Position numbers and translations under genes: made by a program. A stretch of DNA of 64,000 bases. It comes from CADEED01 sp963842515. Lineage in GTDB: Bacteria; Pseudomonadota; Gammaproteobacteria; Steroidobacterales; Steroidobacteraceae. Position 1 is the stretch's first letter; each line of letters opens with the position of its first letter. The notes beneath the pieces were generated by a model that was not told the DNA's origin, did no database searches, and worked only from the letters and a program-made list of their open reading frames with translations. Location: assembly GCA_963842515.1 (NCBI GenBank), contig CAWJGO010000001.1, positions 806,001 to 870,000 of the forward strand, in the 5' to 3' direction. Shown here one piece after another: positions 59,379-64,000 of this stretch.

Positions 59379-60028
59379 GTGACCAGTGCCGTCATGCGCG
59401 TGTGGCCATCGGCGGTGAGCCGCACGCTCTGCCGCCCGAGGTGAGCGCGCACCTGGAGGGCTGCGCCGACTGCCGTCAATTCCGCGACGACACGCTGATG
59501 CTCGACGGCCGCGTGCGCGCCGCGCTCGAGTTGCCGCTGGCGGGCTTCCGCAAGGGCGCTCCGCCGGCGCGACGCTGGGCACTGGCCGCCTCGCTGGTGT
59601 TCGGCCTGTTCCTCGCCGGCGGGTTCTGGCTGCTGTCGCCGCGTTCTGCGCTGGCCGGTGAGGTGGTCGAACACGTCAGGCACGAGGAGGCAAGCTGGGC
59701 CGCGCACGACGCGTTGTCGCCGGCCGAGCTGGCCAACGTTCTGCAGAAGGCGGGTGTGGAATTCGACACGTCCATGCCGGTGGTTTACGCCATGGCGTGC
59801 ACGTTCCGGGGGCATCGCGTGCCGCATTTGGTCATGCAGACTGCCAGCGGTCCAATGACAATCATGTTGCTCGCGCACGAGAAAGTGGCGGCGCGCCAGG
59901 AGTTCTCCGAGGACGGTTATCGCGGCGTGGTGCTGCCGGCGGGCGAGGGCAGCGTCGCCGTACTGATGCGCAACGGGGCCGTGCCGGAGGCGATCTCCGG
60001 CGAAGTCGTCAGCGGCGTTCGCTGGTAG
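59375..60028 (+). CDS. ZAS-type anti-sigma factor with DUF3379-like domain
   Basis: 217 residues. The zinc-associated anti-sigma motif HxxxCxxC is visible as HLEGCADC (about residues 28-35), followed by a TM helix (about 68-88) and a periplasmic region of the DUF3379 type. It should hold the upstream sigma at the membrane until a signal acts. The 3' end overlaps the rlmJ 3' end on the other strand by 20 bases. Confidence 0.85.
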   Translation: MSDQCRHARVAIGGEPHALPPEVSAHLEGCADCRQFRDDTLMLDGRVRAALELPLAGFRKGAPPARRWALAASLVFGLFLAGGFWLLSPRSALAGEVVEHVRHEEASWAAHDALSPAELANVLQKAGVEFDTSMPVVYAMACTFRGHRVPHLVMQTASGPMTIMLLAHEKVAARQEFSEDGYRGVVLPAGEGSVAVLMRNGAVPEAISGEVVSGVRW

Positions 60029-60845
60029 CCAGGATCTCGCAGCCGGATTGCGGTCCGCCGAGGAGGCCGCGCAACTCCGGCAACCACTCGCGCATGCCGT
60101 CCTCGACTAGATAGGGCGGGTTGACGAGCACCAGCGCCGAGCCATTGAGCGCGGCGCGCGAGTCGCATGGATGCATCCACAGCAGCGACGCCACCACCGG
60201 CCGCGTCGATGCGGCCTGCAACATCGCGAACCATGCATCGAAGTCGCCGCGCAGCTTCACGGGGAGCCACAGCAGCAGCACGCCGTTTTCGAATCGCTGC
60301 AGGGAGTCTTTCACCGCGCCGATCGCGCGCGTGAGGTCCTCGCGTTCCTCGTAGGGCGGGTCGATGAGCACACAGCCACGCCGCTCGGGTGGCGGCAGCA
60401 GTGCGCGCAGTCCGGCGAAGCCATCGACGCCTTCGACGCGGGCGCGCGCCGTCCGCGGCAATATCTCACGCAGGTGCCCGGCTTCCTCGCGCTGTGTCTC
60501 GAAGAATACCGAACGATCCGCCTCGCGCAGGCAGCGCGTCGCGAGCAATGGCGAACCGGGATACCGCAAACTGCCGCCGTGAACTCCCGTGGCGATCTGC
60601 TCACGGTAGTGAACGAGCGCCGCATGGCGTGGCGCGGCAGCCAGCAACTTCGCGGCGCCGGCCTGCCATTCGGCAGGATGGGCGATGTCGCCCGGATGCA
60701 GGTCGTATTCACCGCGGCCCGCGTGCGTGTCGACGAACAGCAGGCCTTTGTCCTTGCGCGTGAGCGCGCGCAGCACCTCGAGCAGCAGTACGTGTTTGTG
60801 CACGTCGGCAAAATTGCCCGCGTGGTATTGATGGCGATACTTCAT
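60009..60845 (-). CDS. rlmJ: 23S rRNA (adenine2030-N6)-methyltransferase
   Basis: 278 residues. The N-terminus MKYRHQYHAGNFADVHKHVL is nearly diagnostic for RlmJ; the SAM motif is FVDTHAGRGEYDL and the N6-adenine motif IV is DPPYEERED. It methylates A2030 of 23S rRNA. It is divergent from the lipoprotein gene by 52 bases. Confidence 0.94.
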   Translation of the reverse strand: MKYRHQYHAGNFADVHKHVLLLEVLRALTRKDKGLLFVDTHAGRGEYDLHPGDIAHPAEWQAGAAKLLAAAPRHAALVHYREQIATGVHGGSLRYPGSPLLATRCLREADRSVFFETQREEAGHLREILPRTARARVEGVDGFAGLRALLPPPERRGCVLIDPPYEEREDLTRAIGAVKDSLQRFENGVLLLWLPVKLRGDFDAWFAMLQAASTRPVVASLLWMHPCDSRAALNGSALVLVNPPYLVEDGMREWLPELRGLLGGPQSGCEILATSERR

Positions 60846-60897
60846 GGAACCCCGGCGTCCGGCGCTGCGCGTTTATACACTGTGCCCGGAGGAGACC

Positions 60898-61317
60898 ATG
60901 TCGAAAGTGCAATGGTTATTGATCATCGGCGTCCTCTCGACGCCACTGGCGGCGTGCGCCGCGGAGCAGCAGGCAACGCCGCGGGGCATCGCGCCGCCGA
61001 CGCGACTTCCTGACCCGCGCCCCGTATCCGCAGCGGGCGAACTGGTCGCCACCGCGACGATACCGCGCGAGGTGCGGCGTGCCGTGGTTGCAGACGCCGC
61101 CCGGCGGTTCAAGGTCGACGAGACCGCGGTGGTGCTGGCGCGCGCCGAAAAGCTCTCCTGGCGTGACGGCTCACTCGGATGTCCGCAACCCGGTCAGATG
61201 TATTCGCAGGCGCTCATACCAGGATTTCGCGTCGTGGCAAAAACCAGCGAGGGCGATCTGGTCTACCACACCGACACGCGCGGGCAGGCCGTGGTCTGCG
61301 CTCCTCCCACCCGTTGA
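60898..61317 (+). CDS. putative lipoprotein of unknown function
   Basis: 139 residues. The signal ends LAAC, a lipobox; the mature domain has SLGCPQPGQMYSQALIPGF, a widespread short domain with a conserved CPxPG, and a later Cys (VVCAP), so a disulfide is likely. GGAGGAG upstream of ATG 60898 is a near-perfect ribosome site and TATACA (60874-60879) is a plausible -10. The in-frame ATG at 60844 is less likely. Function unknown. Confidence 0.75.
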   Translation: MSKVQWLLIIGVLSTPLAACAAEQQATPRGIAPPTRLPDPRPVSAAGELVATATIPREVRRAVVADAARRFKVDETAVVLARAEKLSWRDGSLGCPQPGQMYSQALIPGFRVVAKTSEGDLVYHTDTRGQAVVCAPPTR

Positions 61318-61404
61318 GGTCGTGGGCGCGGAAAAGCGCAGGATTCGGGTCGTCACCCGCTAACTAGCGCGGCAAGCTTGCTCCTCCAGACTTGGAGAGC
61401 CGAC

Positions 61405-61896
61405 ATGCATTTCAGCGTTCGCGGAATCCCGCAGGAAATTGCCGACGAGGTGCGGCGCACGCGCCTGTCGCCGGGTTACGGTCACCCCGTACACCAGGAA
61501 GTCGCGCGTGGCACCGGTCCGTGCCGCTGCTGCCTGCGGCCCTTCGTCCCTGACCGCGATCAACGCCTGCTGTTCACCTATCGCCCACCGGGCGATCCTT
61601 CCGGCGGCACTGGCAGCCTCATGGCTCCGGGGCCGGTGTTCATCCACGCCGGGCACTGCGATGCGTACACCGGCGAGGGATTTCCCGACACGCTGCGCGG
61701 CGTCGCGCTGGCATTCGAGGCGCGCGCCACCGGGTCGCGGGTCTGCGAATTGTCTGCCAGCGTCGAAATTTCCGCCGAGGTACAGATCAGGGTGCTGTTC
61801 GAGGAGCATTTTGCGCAGTGGCTGCATCTGCGCCACGCGGAAGCGGGCTGCTACATCGCACGCATCGAGCGTCTGGACCTCGAGCGAGAAATCTAG
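61405..61896 (+). CDS. DUF1203 protein
   Basis: 163 residues. CRCCLRPF, GPVFIHAGHC and YTGEGFPDTLRG are conserved in DUF1203 proteins; Cys and His are suitable for a metal. No signal peptide. The ATG at 61405 has GGAGAG upstream. Function unknown. The stop overlaps that of the next gene on the other strand by four bases. A CTAACTA heptamer sits in the gap before it (61360-61366). Confidence 0.8.
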   Translation: MHFSVRGIPQEIADEVRRTRLSPGYGHPVHQEVARGTGPCRCCLRPFVPDRDQRLLFTYRPPGDPSGGTGSLMAPGPVFIHAGHCDAYTGEGFPDTLRGVALAFEARATGSRVCELSASVEISAEVQIRVLFEEHFAQWLHLRHAEAGCYIARIERLDLEREI

Positions 61897-62786
61897 CCAT
61901 TGCGGCCGCCGCGCACAGCGTCCGCCGCCTGCGATCTCACCGTCTCGAACGCCTTGCTCAGCTGCTGCGCGGTGCCGTCGCCTTCGATATCGACCAGGCC
62001 ATGGAAACCGCCCTCCGCGAGCGCCGCGAAATATGGACGGAAGTCATCACCGGCAACGCCAGGCAGCGTGCGGCGCTCGCGCTCGGCGAGCTCCACCAGG
62101 CCCACCCATGGCACTGCCTTCGCGAGCTGCAGCGGTGAGTCCCCCATCACGCGCATGTGATACAGATCCGCGAGCACGCGGATATTGGGATGATCGACCG
62201 GCGCGACCACGCTGACCACTTCCTCGAGGTAGTTGAGGTAATTGCATTCTTCGCGGCGTTGCATCTCGACGCCGACGGTGATGCCGTGTTCTGCGGCGAG
62301 CGGCGCCATCGCTCTCAGCAACGTGACGAACTGCTCGTCGGCCCGGCGCTTGTCCCACCCTTCCGGAATCCGCCGCGCGCTGTTGCTGCCGAATACGACG
62401 TATTCACCGCCGAGGGCGCGCAGGCGCGCAAACGCGGTCTGCGCATAGGTCAGTACGCGCGCGTGGTCGGCATTCGGCCCCACACAGATAAGGCTCGGAT
62501 CGCGCAGGAAGCTGTTGCAGCCGCGCACCCGCAATGGCGCCGCGAGCGCGGCCCGCCGACTGGCGGCGAACTGGGCGTCGCTGGCGAAGGGGATGAGGAA
62601 ATCGGCGACGCTTTCCACGATGAAATCCGCACCGAGCGCCTTGAGCTCCGCGGCACGCTGAATTTTGGCGGTGATGCCCACGGCGCTGAAGAGTGGCCGC
62701 GCGCCGAGCGCCGGCGCGCTCAACACCGCGAGCGCCACCCCGGCTTTCAACACGGCCCGCCGGCCGCGATTCGGTCTAACTAGCAT
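61893..62786 (-). CDS. exported TIM-barrel sugar phosphate isomerase/epimerase-like protein
   Basis: 297 residues from ATG 62786. The N-terminus RGRRAVLKAG plus a hydrophobic stretch looks like a Tat signal, so it is probably exported. The AP2EC-type TIM barrel shows VGVEMQRREECNY, RVLADLYHMR and a late VDIEGDG, giving metal-binding Glu, Asp, His and Glu. Relatives isomerise or epimerise keto sugars, or act as secreted hydroxypyruvate isomerase-like enzymes. Substrate unknown. A TTG six codons upstream (62804) is less likely. Confidence 0.8.
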   Translation of the reverse strand: MLVRPNRGRRAVLKAGVALAVLSAPALGARPLFSAVGITAKIQRAAELKALGADFIVESVADFLIPFASDAQFAASRRAALAAPLRVRGCNSFLRDPSLICVGPNADHARVLTYAQTAFARLRALGGEYVVFGSNSARRIPEGWDKRRADEQFVTLLRAMAPLAAEHGITVGVEMQRREECNYLNYLEEVVSVVAPVDHPNIRVLADLYHMRVMGDSPLQLAKAVPWVGLVELAERERRTLPGVAGDDFRPYFAALAEGGFHGLVDIEGDGTAQQLSKAFETVRSQAADAVRGGRNG

Positions 62787-62814
62787 CGCCACATTGAAGC
62801 ACAAAGCGGCAGAC

Positions 62815-64000
62815 TCAGGCTTGCTTGACCTTCGCCGCCGTCTTCTTCCTGGGAGTGGCCGCGCCGCTCTTGGCGGCGTCGGTGCGCGCGGCGGCCTTCT
62901 TTTTCGGCGTCACGGCTTTCTTGGCAGGTGCTTCGGGCGCTTCCGGCTTTTTCGCAGCTTTGCCGGCGGACTTCTTCGCGGGTTTGGCCGTTCCCGCCGC
63001 GGCATCGGCGGCCGCGGGTGCGGCGTCTTTCGCCGGCGATTTGTCTTTTCCGTTGGCGGGTTTCTTGCGGCCGAATCGAGTGCCACGCAGCGGCGCCACG
63101 CTGAGCAGCTCGCGGCAGAGCTCGAGCGTGACGGCCTTGGGATCGGTCTCTTTGGGAATGCGCGCGTTGCGTTTGCCGTCGGTGATGTACGGGCCGTAGC
63201 GGCCGTTCAGCACCTGAATGTTGTCGACGCCGAAGTCCTGGATGATGCGATTGGCATCCGCCTCTTTCTTGAGGCGGATGACCTCGAGTGCACGCGGCAG
63301 ATCGACCGTGTAAGGATCGTCGGGTGGCTTGAGCGAGACGTATTTGGCGCCGTACTTGATGTATGGACCGAATCGTCCGATGTTCGACTGCACCGGCTCG
63401 CCCTCGGCGGTTTCACCGAGGCTGACGGGTAGTCTGAACAGCTCGAGTGCTTCGGGGAGCTTGATGAGATCCATCTTCTGGCCGGGGCGCAGACCGGCGA
63501 ACTTGGGTTTCTCTTCGTCATCCTTGGTCCCGATCTGCACGAACGGTCCGTAGCGGCCCATGCGCACGGTGATGGGTTTGCCGCTCTCCGGATGTTTGCC
63601 GAGCTCGCGCGCCTGCGCGACTTCTTCGCGCGAGACATTTTTCTCGATGTGCTCGACCTGCGTGATGAACGGCTTCCAGAATTTCTTGAGCGGCTCGGTC
63701 CAGTCTTCTTCACCGCGCGACACCGCGTCGAGCTCGTCCTCGAGCGCCGCGGTGAATCCGTATTCGACGTATTTGTGGAAATGCTTCGACAGGAAGCTGC
63801 CAACAATTTTGCCGATGTCCGTCGGGATGAACCGGCGGTTGTCCATGTCGACGTATTCGCGATCCTTGAGCGTCGAGATGATGGTGGCGTAGGTCGAGGG
63901 GCGGCCGATGCCGTGCTCTTCGAGTGCTTTCACGAGCGACGCTTCGGAGAAGCGCGGCGGCGGCTCGGTGAAATGCTGGTCGCCGTGCACATTTAATAGA
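62815..64000 (-). CDS. topA: DNA topoisomerase I, C-terminal part (5' end outside window)
   Basis: 395 codons are visible, open through the right edge. HFTEPPPRFSEASLVKALEE and GIGRPSTYATII are typical of the end of the topoisomerase IA core. Three repeats of the form GRYGPFVQIG, GRFGPYIKYG and GRYGPYITDG follow (CRpt type). The last 110 residues are Lys/Ala/Pro-rich. No Cys4 zinc fingers are present, unlike E. coli TopA. The enzyme relaxes negative supercoils. The GTG at 63990 is internal, not the start. Confidence 0.93.
   Translation of the reverse strand, partial: LLNVHGDQHFTEPPPRFSEASLVKALEEHGIGRPSTYATIISTLKDREYVDMDNRRFIPTDIGKIVGSFLSKHFHKYVEYGFTAALEDELDAVSRGEEDWTEPLKKFWKPFITQVEHIEKNVSREEVAQARELGKHPESGKPITVRMGRYGPFVQIGTKDDEEKPKFAGLRPGQKMDLIKLPEALELFRLPVSLGETAEGEPVQSNIGRFGPYIKYGAKYVSLKPPDDPYTVDLPRALEVIRLKKEADANRIIQDFGVDNIQVLNGRYGPYITDGKRNARIPKETDPKAVTLELCRELLSVAPLRGTRFGRKKPANGKDKSPAKDAAPAAADAAAGTAKPAKKSAGKAAKKPEAPEAPAKKAVTPKKKAAARTDAAKSGAATPRKKTAAKVKQA

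Overview
The window is a densely coded, high-GC chromosomal segment (about two thirds G+C by eye) with 60 supportable protein genes and only about 2.3 kb of sequence between genes. I see no rRNA, tRNA, CRISPR array, phage, insertion sequence or replication origin. Gene content points to a free-living, envelope-rich gammaproteobacterium, most likely in the Xanthomonadales/Steroidobacterales/Nevskiales neighbourhood. The evidence is RlmJ, a membrane-anchored FadE, GspA/GspB, an Mla/Pqi-type lipid transporter, PrlC-like M3 peptidase, DinB, two ECF sigma modules, and a TopA whose C-terminus has CRpt-type repeats and a Lys/Ala tail instead of zinc fingers. The taxonomic placement is inference.

Layout. 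1-5274 (minus): a truncated membrane sensor, then bglX, an SMP-30 lactonase and a GntP permease in transcription order, which reads as a beta-glucoside/gluconate utilisation unit. 5378-10183 (plus): rhamnose mutarotase, PBP4 (dacB), then a CobW GTPase, WD40 protein and unknown protein as one unit with a probably leaderless first gene. 10196-19831: mixed housekeeping and accessory enzymes (GT4, M20 amidohydrolase, DUF3667, molybdopterin oxidoreductase, beta-CASP nuclease, Tlc-like MFS, KTSC, AlkB-like, GFA). 19846-25850 (minus): a tight three-gene signalling operon with unusual domain fusions (receiver-like/TM/TPR/TonB; pseudo-receiver/Ser-Thr kinase; CheA-like kinase with a non-canonical HPt-like segment). 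26077-30283: small secreted proteins, an SSAT-type acetyltransferase, rhodanese, then gspA-gspB.

30385-39394 (mostly minus): dinB, DUF4399, DUF3667, fadE with a repeated GAAAC/GTTTC operator, a methyltransferase, mdh, and an ECF sigma/anti-sigma pair preceded by a 69-residue protein. 39533-41958 (plus): a small peptide, a YtrA-type GntR repressor and an ABC transporter behind a promoter embedded in a perfect inverted repeat. 41998-45462 (plus): a four-gene Mla/Pqi-like lipid transport operon with a MlaB-MlaE fusion. 45448-55129: PLD-like protein, ABC-F protein, a secreted unknown protein, a stand-alone GspD N0-N1 protein, a GGDEF-EAL protein, a D-Ala-D-Ala carboxypeptidase and an HD hydrolase. 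55130-58805 (minus): aroE, M3 peptidase and exonuclease III, coupled by overlapping start/stop codons. 58854-64000: a second ECF sigma/ZAS anti-sigma pair, rlmJ, a lipoprotein, DUF1203, a TIM-barrel epimerase-like protein and the 3' part of topA.

At the sequence level two things stand out. The 7-mer TWGWTAG (both strands, 42 copies counted by eye) is far commoner than base composition predicts and falls in genes, between genes and on stop codons. A REP-like double-hairpin repeat occurs twice (30285 and 55039) with a 29-nt identical core. The best candidate for an undescribed system is the 19846-25850 signalling operon.
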